NCBI GenBank assembly: GCA_019096065.1
Contig: JAGUCH010000001.1
Location: 8,866,001 to 8,930,000, forward strand
DNA from: Paracyclopina nana
Lineage: Eukaryota > Arthropoda > Copepoda > Cyclopoida > Cyclopettidae
Direction of reading: 5' to 3'
DNA: 64,000 nt
Part shown: positions 1 to 15,223 of the stretch, in pieces
How positions within the stretch are numbered: the stretch's first letter is position 1
How the letters are laid out: each line of letters opens with the position of its first letter
Translations under genes and position numbers: made by a program
Notes under the pieces: model-generated
Seen by the model: only the letters and a program-made list of their open reading frames with translations
Told to the model about the DNA's origin: nothing
Databases searched by the model: none

Positions 1-1697
1 CAAACATGCAAAGATACTTCGTTTTTCGTCGCCGCCATGCACCTAACTTTGAAATGTCAACAATTGAGGAAGTCGTTCGATGGGCTTTCGAGAGGAAACT
101 GTTGAACCGATTTGGGAAATTGAAACAGATCTTTGTGCCGACCTCATTCATTTGCGGGTGGCCCTTGCACATGAATATGCATTTTGACCCCCATAATTGT
201 TTCCGAGGTATGCCGAGAGAAAAAGAATGCTACTCTAATTATGGCTATAACTCTCTCAATACCACATAATTAGTGTCAGCATACATTAAAGCCCTCACAA
301 CCTGCCGCAGCCAATACGGCGTGGGAGTAACCTGTGCTGTTCCCACAAGCCACCTACCTCTAATCAAATCAGAACTTGAGTGACTTTAACGCTAGCTAGC
401 CTGGTCAAAGATCATGTTGACGAGGTGCAAATTGATGGGTTGATGTGGAAAGGCAAACCCATTCCATACATTGGGTCCATGATTCAATGAGGCCTTTTAA
501 ATAGCGCATGCGCGCACATTTTTATGTCAGTACTACGTGATGATAGGGTCTCTTCTTTGTGTGTGGCATAATGGAGCATATTTTTGCTGAACTGGGCGTG
601 GTAAAAGGGCATCTCGGATGAAAAAGACAATAAGCTCTCATGAGAAAATTCTTTTAGAGCTTTTGCCATCTTTACATAATGAGACGAGAAGTTAGCGTTT
701 AATCGTGCAGCCCCAATAAACAAGTGGGTCATGATCTGGCAAAAATGTCTCAACGCCAAAGCCTTGAGGTTTAAACCGAGGAAATTTGCGCAAAGAACCG
801 TTTACCCAGCTGGTTTTTTCAAATTGAAATATTATAAGCCCGTTGAGTCTGTATTCGTGGCCTCAGTCCTGAAATGTGTGAAACCGCCAAGCAACGCTTA
901 TCAATAAATTTTAAAAGTATAATGGGGATTTTAGAGCTCACAAAGGAGTCAAAGTTGCTCATCCTTGTAATTACAAGGCAAGTGTTGGTTTGCGTAGAAA
1001 TTCCTCTCGTTTCTGCCCGGCTCTAAAAAGGCATTGTAAAAGAATTGACCTTTAGCTAGAACCATACTGAATTGTTCGTGGCAAAAATGGGTCTTTCGTG
1101 AGTGCGCAATATCCACAATTTGTTGATCTCTTATCAGGTCATCCAATTTGCTGTAAAAACCTGCCAAATTGGAAAGCTAAACTATCCGTGGCTGCTACTG
1201 ATCCTAATCTCGCCTCATTTTCATCTCTAAGAAGCTGAGGGAGTGCGATAGTGGAAAATTGCTGATTCTTCTCAAGATCTCAGGATCTGATAATTACTCG
1301 TGTGACCTACTGCTGAGCTGCAAGTTTTTACGCTCGGACCACCGTGATCGGTGGCTACCGGACAAAATCATGGATTTGTTCAAGTTAAGAAAATGTCTTC
1401 ACGGTAGCTGGGCAATATGTCACAATGTTGAGTAGCGTAAATCTGGCTTCTTCCAACTCTATTCAGCTTTATTGGCCCCTTAAAAAGAATGCCACCAACT
1501 TTGATGCACCCTCAAAGCTTGACCCAAAGTGCTAAATCGCACAAAAATGTCGTGGCTTTTTGGTACCTCAATAAATTGCTGATAGCCCACGGAAGAGCTT
1601 GAGTGAATTACAGCTCAACTCCTAAATAGCCAGAATAAAGATATTTTTTTAAAATATACAAGCAATTTTTGTTGCTGCTCATGATGAAGCAGATCAC

Positions 1698-1712
1698 CAG
1701 CAGCAGCAGCAG
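1698..1712. repeat. (CAG)5 microsatellite
   Basis: Five perfect CAG units. A similar five-unit tract lies near 10087. Neither is in a supported reading frame. Confidence 0.8.
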
Positions 1713-4700
1713 TTCGAGATTGAGCTTACAGTGTGACCTTACATGATAGATTGACTGAGATTAGCTGATGAAAAAAGAAGCAGCTGCCTTGTTTGCAATG
1801 ATCGATTGCCCTACATCACCTTTGTAATGAATATCCTTTTTTATCAACGCCGACTTTCATGTTACAGCTACCAGATCTCCAAGTTCACTACACGCCCATT
1901 TTTACCGTCTATGCTGCCAAGTCAGAAAAGTGCAAAGATGAGGCCCGTTTAAAAAGGCAAAAAACCCGTGATGATGATTTACTGCTAGCGCATATTTATG
2001 AGCAATTTTGTGCTCGTTTTGAGGTGTTTTACGGAGTGCAGTAAAGCAAGAAAAATGTCGACTTTTGTCAGGTAACTTTCTTACAGCTCAAGAGTTTAAT
2101 AGGGTCAACCCACTATTTGGGCAATCCGAATAAACCCAAAAGGAATTTTGGGAAAACTTGTTTACGAGGCACATTTTATTGCCGCGCCAGCAATCATTTA
2201 GCGGCCCAAAGCCAGCTTAATTGACGGTAAAACGCAAAAGCCAAGTTGGGCAAGGTAAAATCGTAATCATATGCAAGGACAGCCTTTCTGAAGAGTAAAA
2301 TATGCTCATTTGGAATTCTGGCATGATTACAATTACCATATCAATTGCCGGCTAGTTTATAAATCATCACAGCTTTGCTCCTCTAAAAATCAGAGTCCTG
2401 AATCAATCATGACAAGTCAACATTTTCAGCTGAGAGCAAAATTCAGTTACTTCTGCCTCACTGACCAATAATAGCTGTAGCAATAACTCTGAATAAAACA
2501 GCTCCTTTTCACGGTGAACGTGCTACTCAACAAGCCACAATGACATTCCAAACGACTTAGTGCTCATAACATAAAATAAAATTGTATCTATGAGCTGCTG
2601 CCATAGAATCCTCCGAATGGTCCATATATTTCGACACCCTATTGTAGCCAAGAGAATGGGAGAATGAACTTTGAACTAGATTTACACCACCTCGAACACC
2701 ACTCTCTCCCATATGAGAAACATCCCATTCAGTCAACTATAACAGTCATATACTAAGCCCAACCAGACGGGTTTTACAGCTTAAAATGCTAACCTAGCCA
2801 AAAGTTAGAAAAGGAGCACACAAACTGCTTTTAAAACGAGACTAAATAAACAGTTGTAGGGCCACAGAACAGAGAAAAGTAGCTAGAAATGATAGCTCGA
2901 CTTTTGTCTGGTCGGGTAGGTAAGCCAGCTCAACTAAAGTATGTGTGAGGCATATTATGGAAGGAGTAAATGAGCATAGAGGGGGAAATGCTACACTACA
3001 TTGTACAATACGAGCTGGTTTTTGCTTCACAAAAGCATTGTAGGGGCAAAATATTGTGATAGGTTTACGAGGTAGCTCAGCTCGTTTATAAGTCATCAGA
3101 TTCAGTGCAATACATTATATGGTATGCATGGATCATTAACTTCATAGCCCAAAACAGCTGCTGCTCCTCAAAAGTTTAATGATTTGACAAGAATTCCTCA
3201 CCTTTCATGAGCACAGCAAAAAAGTCCCATATAAATCAAAGGACTCTCAAAACGAGGACTTGATAAACCAACCGTTTTAATGGGAAACGGATTTTCACAA
3301 GGTGAGAATCCATTCTACCGAAATAACGCACTGTCTGACTTTCCCAATATCCATCAGTTGGTGATGATGGCAAGGGCTGACATAGCGAGAACAGCTCACC
3401 AGAATCAAGGATACTTTGTACAGTTTTGGTATTGTCAAGCCCTATTGACGATCCAATGACGCGCGTCAACGCATTTCGAGCCTCCACACGTTGCAATTAT
3501 CAAATCGGTGACTGTGACAAAAGGCGCTTAGGCAAATTTCTCTTTAAAAAGGCCAAGAAGGAAGAGTGGTAGTCTTCTACTGGCGATAAAATCACCGCTT
3601 TACAAGATGGGGGAAAAATGTCAAGAATTGGAATTGTTTTGCCGACCTGAAAAATCGCCGCTTGATTTGTATCTGCTTGGCTGGTTGAAATAGACGGTTT
3701 TTTTCGGAATACTATTTGAAGTCGTGAGATGTCGGCCTTTCTATGTTGTGGGTCATCGTTTTAAGCAATTGTTTAACGCAAGCTCGCTAGTGCTACATAA
3801 ATCTATTTTATGTCAAATTGATGTGGTCACAATTGTGGTTGACACCGGTAAAAAGTCCCAACCTTAGGTCGTAAAACCGGTGTGGCGGGCACTACCATTT
3901 ACCCCACAATGGGTAAAATGTCCCAAAAAAGGCCACAAGATGTTGCACAAATTTGATGGCTGATTTGGCCCCCAAAGTCACCCCTCGAAGATGCTGCGAA
4001 ATGGCTCCGGCACACCGTTAACGTTAGCTGTAAAATGGCATTTAGCATCTCTCCTCGAACAATTAGAGTTTTGGAGTAGTGTGAATGAGGTTTGGTTTCT
4101 GCTCAACAATAGAAGAAGCCGCGCTCGCAACACAGAGCAAACCACGCAAGTGTGATCTGGAATATCACCTATGGCGTTTGTACCTCACGGCATCTGAATT
4201 TCATTACCAGGAAAACATATCGATAGTCACACACCATCATCATAACGCTCGCTAAAAGATCTTCTTGCCACACACATCGAAAAGTGCATTTTCCTTTCTA
4301 GATTACGATCAAAGTGGGCTTTTGATGAACTCAACGCTTCGATGCGATACATGGGGAAATGGCCGTAGCATATTTATAAAGTAAACGAAAGTTTAGCAGA
4401 GTCGCGAGAAATTCGAAATTGTAATTCCTACCTTCTGGACGATTAATATTCGCAGTTAAGGTCCACTTTTGTACCTTTGGTCCATTCTCACTCTTGCATC
4501 TCTTCCAAAAAGGTGACTGCACTCACATAAATAAAGTGAAAATAGACAAATAAAGTTGTCGTTCCTTAACGAAAAAAAAAAATTCTTGCAAGAAAATTCA
4601 TGAAAACTGAGTAAACTTGATTTGTTATTGTTTTGAAGAAGAAAGCTACCAGATAGTACGAAAAAAATAAGTTAATACTGAGCTTGGCTTTTAATGAGCC

Positions 4701-7700
4701 TTTTTGGCTTATTTACACCTATCAAAACTCGTTTTCTTTTTTGTTTGTTTTCAGCTGATTCAATTATTCAAAAACTCGCGAAAACGCCGGGGCGGCCAAA
4801 ACGTTTCTCAAAGGCAAAGAAAAGAGTAAGATATTCCTTTCATTTGTTCGTTTACTAGTGTCAATGAATATTGGACTTTCACTCTGACATTCCAGGACAT
4901 GTCATCGATTACTGAAGGGCCAAGGATTCGTACGAATCCAGAATGTGCTCTGCTGAAGAAAAGATGCCACGGTTGATGCATCACCCGTCACGAATCTGTT
5001 CTTTTCTTCTTCTTCTTCAGATTTCGATGTCGGGAAAATGAAGCGCCCAACGCTGATCAATATCAACACATTTCAGCGCTAAAATTGGTCAACTTTGTCT
5101 GGACTTGGAGAGTGAAACCAACGCATTCATTTCCCATGAAAGAAGCTGTCCAGAAACAGTAAGTCGATTTCTGCCGGGATTTTAATAATTTCCAATTCAT
5201 CTTCTTCTCCCGAATCAACCGCAGAATTTCCATCTCAAGATTGCAACTTCGGCTTTTTCATTCCAGATCCTGGCTCATTGGAGCGTTAACCTGTGAACGC
5301 ACATATGGACATCATCAAAGTTTTGAACGATTCGATGACGTTTCACTATTAATACAAAGGAATCTCTTTCCTGTGAGAATCTTCCCAAGTCCGTCTCAGT
5401 CCAATGAAGATTATTGCACGCACGTGAATCAAGTGGAGAGCACCCCAAAAAAGCACCAGTCCATGCTTTTCATAAAGTGACAAAACTCTTCTCCGCTAAT
5501 GACTTCCTTATTCACCATGATTTGTCCAAATTATTAGCCTCGTGAGTAAAGTAGATCCGGCAGGAAACGTGAAGCATTTCCCATCGGCGATTCAAGCAAA
5601 CAAAAAGAAGAGAAGAACCCACCTCCTCTAATGGTTAGCTGTCCCACAACTTTTTGCAATTTGATCCAAGACGCAGAGGTGAGCTGCAACAGTTGCTGGC
5701 GATATTTGCTCCCATATAAGAAGATGTGAGATCACAATAAAGCTCCCATGGCAAGAATCATCGAAGCGCGGAAAACTTGTGGAGCCAAATGTTAAATGGA
5801 GTTCAAAGTCTCCCAAAAAGGTTCCCATCGCCGGCTGAGGCAATAACAGTTCTATTCATTAATATTGGAAGCTTTGCATTGTTGCAGAGAAGAAACAGTT
5901 TTAGAAATTCATCCAGATCTCTCGAGCGCCGTGGGAAGTCGATTTTGCCACTTATAAATCTGTCAAGGAACAACGTGATCGCGCACTGATACCTGAATCA
6001 CCTGAAGGAATTCTGGCTGACCTGCAACAATATCAAATTAGATAGAAGGTCACATTTGGACATCGGTATTCGAATACTTTGATTCTTGCACAATTCACTA
6101 GCTGAGGCGAACTCGCAACAGAAGTAATAGCACAAACTTACATTATATTCAAAGCGATAATTCATTTGCCCCCATAGGACGACTTTACCAGCTACGGCCT
6201 ATGCATATGATGAGAAACCAGCAACATTCCTCTTGTAAGAGGATCCCCCTAAAAGAGGTTTTATAATCAAGTTCTCACCCGATTGCATCGCCTCATTCAA
6301 ATGCAGTTTTGCAGGTTTTCCATTTGCGAGGAAAAAGCGCATTTTAAGCTTGGGATGCTAAATGCGCCATGTGATGACTTGCAGGTTGACATCTTGCAGA
6401 TAGATGATCCTGCAGATTCAGCACAATTTGTGAATGCAAAACCCTTGAAGAAGAGGATAGGATAATCTTGTGGATTTATGCCTGGTGATGGTGGAATTTT
6501 CTTCGAGCCATAGATCTGGATCTCACTTAAACTCTGCAGGCACCATGGTGAGTTTAGATTTTCAGCTTCTGTGATCATCATCATCAGCCCTGTACCCCAT
6601 TTGTTTTTCAATTTGTCCCACTGAGAGAAGAATGGTGAGATGGCCTTATTTGTCTCGTGATGACACAGTTCTGACACGAGCAATTCATCCACCACTAAAA
6701 ACGAGCACAGAACTTTTTATAGTTACATTTCAAGAGCTGAACCCAACTTGAAAACTGCATTATAGACCAAAGCAATTTCTGCTCTCAGCCAGTTGTGGCG
6801 CGAATTCGGATTTTGGTTTTTTCTCCTGGCACCCACTAATAGATAGGACTTTTTATGCAGTAGCCTTCCAAGTCGTCGAGGTTTCCTTATTTGATGCAAC
6901 ACGCGTTTTTTGCTTAGAGCAAAAACCTTAGCGCCAAAATGGTAGCAGGTCAAATTCCTGTAGGGCAAATAGCCGGGCTCTTTAATTCTCTGTTTGTTTT
7001 TTTGCTCATTGTTGATACAGCAGTGGCTACCCCAGTGAAATACCAGAGAATCAAATCTTGTTGTTTTGATTCCAATCTCGATAATAAAAAGCACCCCCTA
7101 GTGCTTCAAAATGGGAACAGAAGTCTTTGATGTATTGGTTATCACATCATGACCGACACGATTTTCAAAATCGTTTGTTTTCTAACTGGGAAAAGTAGAT
7201 TTTCCACTAGCTGCGTGAAATAAAATGGGCGTGAAAATAGCCAAGTTTAAGCACTCGGCTCCCTTTTTTCAGTGGTCACTCGTGGTTAACCACAGTTAAC
7301 TCCTAAAATGGAGGGGTCCTCCCTGAGGTTGTAAAATGCATTTTAATTGTACGGCTTCCTTCGTACGTACTAAACCCTCATTTATATGTGTGCACCCGCA
7401 GTTGAGGGCTGCCTAGCTGTGCCGATTTGAATCCATGAAAATGATGATTAGTTTTGCACTTTTACGCTACCTGTAAAAAACTCTTCAATGAATGAAACAA
7501 ATAATCATTGTCAGAGTGAGAAAGGTATGAATTGTCGTCGCGTAGCAGCTCCTCGTAGATCAATTTCCGTCAAAAAATCATTGTTTAAACTTCCAATTTA
7601 CAAGTCTTTTGAAGAGATTCAAGGGAAGTCCTCTAGGCCAAAATGTTTGCTTGTCTAAGGATTGAAGCTGAAAAGATGGCGTATCTCATTCATTCGCGGG

Positions 7701-9224
7701 ACCACAAAGTCGATTGCTTGCAGGAGAAATATACCATTCTGGCCAAATGGGATTTCAGCTTTCCTGCCAAATGTCTCGTTAAGAGTCATGATGTCAACTG
7801 TAAGAGTTATTATGCATGCAAAGTCATGCGCCACAGAAACTTTTACTATTAAACTGAACCGAGGTACCAGTGCCAAATTGATGAAATCCTGTTGCAAATG
7901 TAATTTCGGCTGACATTAGCTTAAAATGCATGGCCATTTCACAGTGTCCACCCTAACTTTTCCACTTGATCAGGCTTTTGATGGCCTTTTACATAGCCCG
8001 ATTTTGGCTCTTACTTTTAGTGCACACTTTTCGCATTTTGGCTTGGATTTACCCTCAGTGGAATGCGCGGTAACTGGTAATAATATGAGCCTGGCACATG
8101 GCAGGAAATGTCACATTGACTTATTCTTGGCCATTTGTAGGGGACTCGCGTTTTGTCATACCCCCTCTATCGCTAATGGAAGCGTGGTTACAATGAGTCT
8201 GATGCTTCATTGACATTTTTTGCCTGTTTCAAAATTACACTTATTTTTAATCAGCGAGTAGATGCCTATAGCTTAATACTGCAAGCTTTTTGCACCTCAA
8301 AAACAGCTAACTGGATGACTGGCGTTGCATTTTGTGCCTACTATCCAATTTTGACGAGGAACCAAACAAGGAATTTTAACCTTGTGCAGATCTTGCACAC
8401 TGTACTATTACGCGATTACCCCTGGTTTTTACGACCAATCGTGAAGGTGGGACAGTGCTGACATTCTTCGTTCTTTCTCCTTCCCGATACATTATGGCTT
8501 GGTGTCCACTTTCCTCTTCTCTGATGCGAAGAAATGTGCATAAAATGGCAATCATGGTTTGTGGCAAATGGATTCCGACCGTTTTTACGATGTTTTCCTT
8601 GCCCTCCGTGGCAGCAGCGCCTTAGTTTTTGCCTCTAGGGGAGATTCAAAAGACAATTCAACCTTAATCACACCTCGAATAGTGGCTCCAATTAGTTGGG
8701 GGTTTGAGATCTCAAAGTCAAATTAGCACCTAGACCATGCTACCCTGATATTTCTCCTAGTCATGCTCCCCAAGCACTGAGGGCTGAATTGAGTGAAAAT
8801 CACCATGGTAGCTTCTACGAACTAGCACGCAGATGGGGCACTTTGGCTCACCGTGTGTGAATAATGTCCTTGCTTAGGGGGCCAAAATGGGCGTGCTCAA
8901 CCCCGCCCACATCACCTTTTGCATGGTGATGAGAATGGAGCAAGGCAAGGATGACCAAGCTAGAATTCTGTTTGATGCAAATTATTACATGGCTCCGTAG
9001 CTGCATGTCACCCTCAATAATTGAAACCCGCTCACTGTTTGTGGGCCATTTTCACTGTTTATCTGTGCGCCTTAAAATTCTTTCTCACACTTCATGTTGG
9101 TCGCACACGCTGTGAATTACGTTCTTCGTTGGCCTGTTTCAAATTGGCATGACAAATCGATGTGAAGTGAACTGATGCTCTACAGCAGTTGGCTCTCAAG
9201 CCTTATGAATTTATGACTTGGTAC

Positions 9225-9255
<31 letters not shown>

Positions 9256-9257
9256 TG
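9225..9257. repeat. (CTG)9 microsatellite
   Basis: Nine perfect CTG units, followed by TTG and one more CTG. In one frame this gives a leucine run inside a 63-codon open frame. That frame has no other sign of being a gene, so I treat the tract as a simple repeat. Confidence 0.85.
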
Positions 9258-12200
9258 TGGCTACAAGCTTGTTTTGTCATCAAATCTTCCCATTTTTGGT
9301 TGATTCATGGCAATTGTGCTGAAGATGGGAAAGGAAGGTTAAATTTCATGAAGGAACTTGAGGCAAGATGGTCTCATTAATCCGTGAACATTGTCTTCAT
9401 GGCCACTTAAAAGTTTTGAGACAATTGTTTTGTCATATCGTCCACTTTGAAACAGTCATGCCAATGCTCCTCAGGGGCTGTTCAATCAAACGCCGTGTGT
9501 GTGCTAACTGCGGTGGTAGAAACTGTTTTGTATTTGTTGAGCAAATTGGTGGTCTTGCAACGAACAGGCCCAAATACAGCTCAGTGTGTGTGGTCTCACG
9601 GCGCGACAATTATCGTATCCTGTATAACAGCAAAATTTACGAGCTCTGTTTTGGTCATGTAAAAATAGCCATTATTGTATGACTTTGGTCATGGTCAGTT
9701 GCTCATCGTTTGATCTTGGAGCTTCCCGTTTCCCATAATCCACGCTCCCAATGAATGGAATACTTGAAAACCTCAAATATCTCGTGAGAACTGCTGTAAA
9801 AATCCCCCTCACATAATCCAAAAATCATGAAGAGTTTGTCGACAACCAAATGAAAGCCACCATATCCGTTTTTCTCAGCGTATCAAGTGTGAGGCAGCAC
9901 GTGCAACGCCGAGATTTAATTATGTACTTGCGTGGCATCGCAAAACTAGAATAGTTTGTCATCGCTTCTCAGACATTTTTGTGGACGCACGCAACAAAAA
10001 ACAAAATTGCTGTACTATTGTAGCTGGCGCTGATATGTGAGAGAGCGAAGAAATCGCATTCCTGCTGAGAGAAAAGACGAATTATCAGCAGCAGCAGCAG
10101 TCGAAACAACAGCATAAGCCACTTTGCTTTGTCGGTAATTTGTAAGGTGCAATTTCACTGATTGGCCGCTTTCATCGGTTTCTTGGATGTCATTTCTAAT
10201 CGGATGTGGAAGTTGCTGATGGGAGGCAGGAACCAGAAATTATGGCCACATGAGAAAATGTCGCGGAAGTCGCGCGCCGAGCTACCAAGTCAAATGATGG
10301 GCACGAACTTTTTGTTCGTCCAAGCCGGTTGAAAAATCGGTCGCATTTCACAGCGGGGAGCGAAAGTAGCCAAAAAAGTCCCATCCCATTTTTGTCCACC
10401 CAGTAATAATGGGCGTGTGACGATGAGCTTTCATAGTATCCGCTTTAGAAAGTCTATTGGGGCCCCGCAGTGTACGTATGTGTGGTCAGGAAGTAGCGGA
10501 TCGGAATTTGAAGACGACGCGATCACCCTCCCACGACGGACACACCCGAATGAAACTCTATTTTCTTCAGTCATCAAATGTTGTCCAGCCACTTGGTTTT
10601 GATTGTGTCCGGTCCACATTTGCACCTTGTTAGGATTGGCCAGCTGCAATCATACATGTACTGGCACCAAGAACATTTATAAATTAAAGAACGGCAAGAG
10701 TGTGTTTCGGAGCATTTAGCAAATCAACGAAACTCCGCTATTTTTGCGCCAGTACTGCAGTTTTTTATCGTTGGACTATTGCCATGTCTTTCCTGTTATA
10801 CGTCTTTGACCAGCAGAGGAAACGTCTTCTGGAAACCAATCCGCTACCGCTTGAGCTGTTCCCTGTCTGTAATTTCTAATGGGTCAAATCTAGAGCACTT
10901 TCTCGGTACAGCAGCGCTGCTTCCGCACCTGTCCCAACCAGTCGAAATTATGATAACTGCCCTTTGTTTTGTGGTTCGTGTGAAAAAGGGGTTAACCAAG
11001 CTTAAATTTGTTCATGTGTGACTCTCGGACAGGAAATTGATTATAGGAAGTATTGCTCCCTAAAAGACCATGTCAGCTTCAAAATTTCTCCTCCACTGAC
11101 CGTTCCTGTTGTTAGCTTTTTTTGACTTGAAAGGCTGATGACTTTGTTCTGCCAAATGTTAAGTGGAGTTCAAAGTTTTTCCCACCAGACGCAGCGTGAA
11201 GTCCACAACAACAACATCAACCAAGAGAAATAATCATTTTGGCTTGTGCACCAAGCCAAAACACAATGTTGTTATGCATGAAGAGTGTGAGAAAATCACC
11301 GTAATATCACCGCAGTATTTTAAGACCCATTTCAAAGGTCCCTCTACTACACTTTCGAGTGGAAAATTATTTAAAAACAGGTGATATTTTGAGGCAGACA
11401 ATTGTTCATTGTGCAGTGTTTGCTTTTGCCTTGGCCTGCTAAGGTTCTTGACCACTTGAAGACAAAGCCCTCCTTGTCTAAACAAAAGCAGAGTGCTTGC
11501 TATTCCGTTGTTCACCTTCCAATTCAGTTAACTTGTTGGGTGGTTATTTTATCAAAATAATGGCTGAGGAGGTTGACTTGGGCTAGGTGGCTCCATTGCA
11601 TTGGACAGAAGATGAAAAAACTTTTAATTTTCATTTGAGTGTGTGCGGCGCTCTGAAAATGTTCCACTTTTTGGTCTACTGTAGGACCCATGGCTATTTG
11701 GGTAAATGCCCGTTTTAAAATCTCTTTTCTTTTTTGTGCTCAAGATGGAGTGGTTCTAAGTGATCCAATAAATCACTTGCTCTTCAGTCAATGGCATGTA
11801 TCCATTTGGAAATCATTACCTATAGTGGGATACAGATCTCCTTGGAATCCATATCATCATGGTTTTGGGACAGGCATGCTGACAACATTTCCCATTGTTT
11901 TTGTCTTCAGAGAATTCCCAAAAGAGTGATTACTACTGTATGATAAAAAAGCTTTTAAAATATGGAACATAAAACACAGCTTTTTCTCAATTCCAATTAA
12001 GGTGTTCATCTTTTAAGGAATTGACACAATCCTGGCCTTTAACGCCTTTTTCCTTTGGTAAATAATTAAAGTACTGAGAGCCTGAGCCAAAAACTAAGGG
12101 TTGAGAGTTGGGGATGATTCTTTATAGTTGATTTTTTAATTCCTAATAGCTCTAATGTGAAAAAATGTTCCTAAGTAGGAAAAGGCCGAAGTCTTGAAAT

Positions 12201-15068
12201 CATAAGTTTCCTTATGGTCTGGAAAGATGACGAAGATGAACACCACACAAATGCTCTAACCTTGACTGTTTATATAGTCTTCCAGCCTAAATATTTGCTT
12301 GCCTTGAGTCTTCAGTCATTTTGGAATATTGACTAAAGTATGCTAGCTTCCAGGTCTGCATTATCATCCCAAAGGCCCATAGTTTGCCTCTGTCATGTCT
12401 ATTTGCTAGCCCACAAATAATATGTATCAGCAACTGCTCTGAAAATACTACTATGATGGGCAGTGGCAGAAGAAGTTGCTTGCAGCGATAAAAATAACAA
12501 GATGACATGACAAATTCACTGCGGAGCAGACTTCAATTTTGCCCTCTCACTTTCAGAGACTTCTCTCGTTCACTAGACATTTTACTTGATGAAACATAAC
12601 CCTTTGTCTCACTCCATGATCCCATTCTCGAGAACGTGTCAAAAATACTGGATTGTTTTCTTTGTTTGTGACCGTCTTCAAGTATGCAGAAGTAGCTCAA
12701 AATATGTATGGAGACAGTTGTTTTTTACCCAGCAATGGACCAGATGGTTTTTGTCTGCAAGCTGCGAGTTCATCATCAGTCATGGCCTGTCGATGTTTGT
12801 CAAAGAGCTAACAAAGGCAAAAAAGCTTTACTGAATTTAATTGCTGCATACTAGCACACATTATTGTCTGTGAGAGAAATCTCTGCCTCGATGCAGGGAT
12901 GATAAATACTTTTCTATTACCGTGAAACTTGTTGGCAACCAAGATATATATCTAGTATCTTGTGACTAATGACCGATCTGCTATGGTTTGGCCACTTTGT
13001 GGAGCTGGAAATAGCTTGATTTCGGTGGTGCTAACATATGGCTACTTTTTAAACAACTCTATTCCAAAATGGCTAATCTGTATCGATCGACCATGGCAAA
13101 TTGGACTGTGGAAATGCACACATAAGTCACGAAGATTTGACATGAATCCGATCTGTTCCACATCCAATCCATTCAAAAGAGGCTTTATCACTGCCTCAAA
13201 ACGAAGAAAAATGGCCTCTGAAATCAAAAATACTCACAAAGCAGTTCTGGATTTCGGTTGCTCTCATATCTGTATGTTTTAGTTGCAGAAAAAGCCCTAC
13301 TTTGAAGCACATACTTAAAGCATGGGCATAACAAAAAAAGCTTAAAATTTTGAGGCCAGGTCAAAGCTCTATGATAAAAATCTATGGATAGGCTGCCGTA
13401 TCTGGAAAACCGAAATAGTTCTTTTGGTGGTCTTCGCTAGGAGGCTTTGAATGATCGCATATGAGGAGAAAGTGCCGCAGTAGAGTCTAGAAAAGGCTCA
13501 GGTTTTGGCATACTTTATACTCATCTCATGCCCAGAGCTGCATCTTTGAGGTGGCCCGACTCAAGCCGACAATATAGCACTCATGCATCAGCCCAATTAC
13601 CAAAACTTTTCGATGACTTGGAATGCCAACCCTCTAATTTGATAAATCTAATACCTTTGGGCCACAGCTAATTTAAGTTGAGCTGGATTTCACTTTAATG
13701 GCCCTTGAGGTTGCTTACCCTGGAATTAGAATTCTATTTGTAATGAAGGGAATTCCACTAACTGTCAAATATCATGATATTTGGATTCTGGTGCATTTAT
13801 CACTTGATTTTGACGTTTCTTAGACCATGGGCGCTTTTTGAGCTGAGATGACTACTCTGAGCTAAAAAGGCCCAATAACAGAAGTGCTTTGCTCAATCAT
13901 TCCAGAATTTTCGCATGCAAATTGTGCCTCTGGTTAGTTCAATGCTAGCAGGTAGTGCTTTGTAAGCTGCAAAGTAGATCAGTTGATAGACAAGAGCGCC
14001 GTCCTCGCCGCTCCTTGAGTGGCTGTTTGAGTACGTGCTGGCCCAGTTTGGGCATGTGTGCTCCAGTTTTGAGCAGGCCAATGAGCTCAAGTGGAGAGAA
14101 AGTGGATCAGAGGATTGGCTAAGTCTGATCTCCACCCCAAAGCTCCTTATTGGCATTCGAGAGGCATGAAGACCATTATGGCCCGTGGAGAATACAGACC
14201 CCCAGCCGAAGCATGCTCTGCTATGCCATAACCTCTATTCAAATCAGCTTATAGCATCTGCCTTGGCTCAGGTCATCTGATTCAAAAACATCAACCGATT
14301 TGGGCATCATATGGCACCTAGGGGCACTAGTGCCTCGAAAAGTGGTGCGAAGAAAGAGTCTTCTTTCGCGTCCAAGCAACACCCTGTACTTAGAGACACC
14401 CCACCGGTGCACGCACGATTTTCTCTAAATGCGCTGAAAAATTGGCATGAATGAGTTCCTGATTTTGAACAGCCGTAAAACTTGCATAATTAAACGTTTA
14501 TTCGGAGAGCCTGCCTATGCTAGCTGCAAGCCAATTATTGGGCCGGTGCGTTAGTGGCTTTTGTTCCAGCTGAAGGAAAGTGGCCGATTTGATTCACTTT
14601 CGGCCCGGCATACAAATGTTGAACTTTCATGCTTGACCCCAAAATTATCGTTTCCCAAAAGTTTTCTTCAGTCAGACATAATTGGAAATTATCATGTAGC
14701 CCGACCTTTAGCCGATGTTATTTGATGGTAAGTTATGGTCCTTGCTCAAGGCCTCATTAATGGGGGGCCGAGTTGGGAGAAAAAGCGCGACCCCCTGTGA
14801 CCGCGCGAGGTCTATTGGACACACGGAGCAATGTCAAACTTGACATATGACCGGCTAGGCTCGATATGTTTGATTGCTTATTCCTGCATGCTAATGCGAG
14901 CCAATCTGCATTTCGGCCAAAATCGTATCCTAATAGCCAAGAGAGAGCTGCTTTATTCTGCCCTTTAATAAGGGCTGCCCCGTTGCTATAGCATCCACTT
15001 TGGGTGCGCTACATCAAATTTATCATTGGAGTAGTGCGCTGCATGGCTTGTTACCATTAGCTAAAGCT

Positions 15069-15223
15069 AGCCCGGTTCCAACAACAAAATAAGTATAGTA
15101 TAAGTACGATTAACCAGTATAGTATGGTACAGCTGAGCGCGCGAGCTAGCAGGCACCATACCATACTTATAAGTATAAGTAAGGTGTCCATACTATACTG
15201 ATTTTCATTGTTGGAACCGGGCT
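15069..15223. mobile_element. Palindromic MITE, family 2, copy 1
   Basis: This is a 155-bp element with terminal inverted repeats beginning AGCCCGGTTCCAACA. It is flanked by a 3-bp direct duplication, GCT, at 15066-15068 and 15224-15226. The interior holds imperfectly inverted TATAGTATA-like stretches around a central GAGCGCGCGAGCTAG segment. A second copy with the same ends, centre and length lies at 55949-56102. A 3-bp duplication fits the PIF/Harbinger-like or CACTA-like superfamilies, but no transposase is present to decide. Confidence 0.85.

Noticed and set aside
3840..3890. Short inverted repeat ACACCGGT/ACCGGTGT
   Set aside because: Only 8 bp per arm with a mid-size loop and no target duplication; expected by chance in a window this long.
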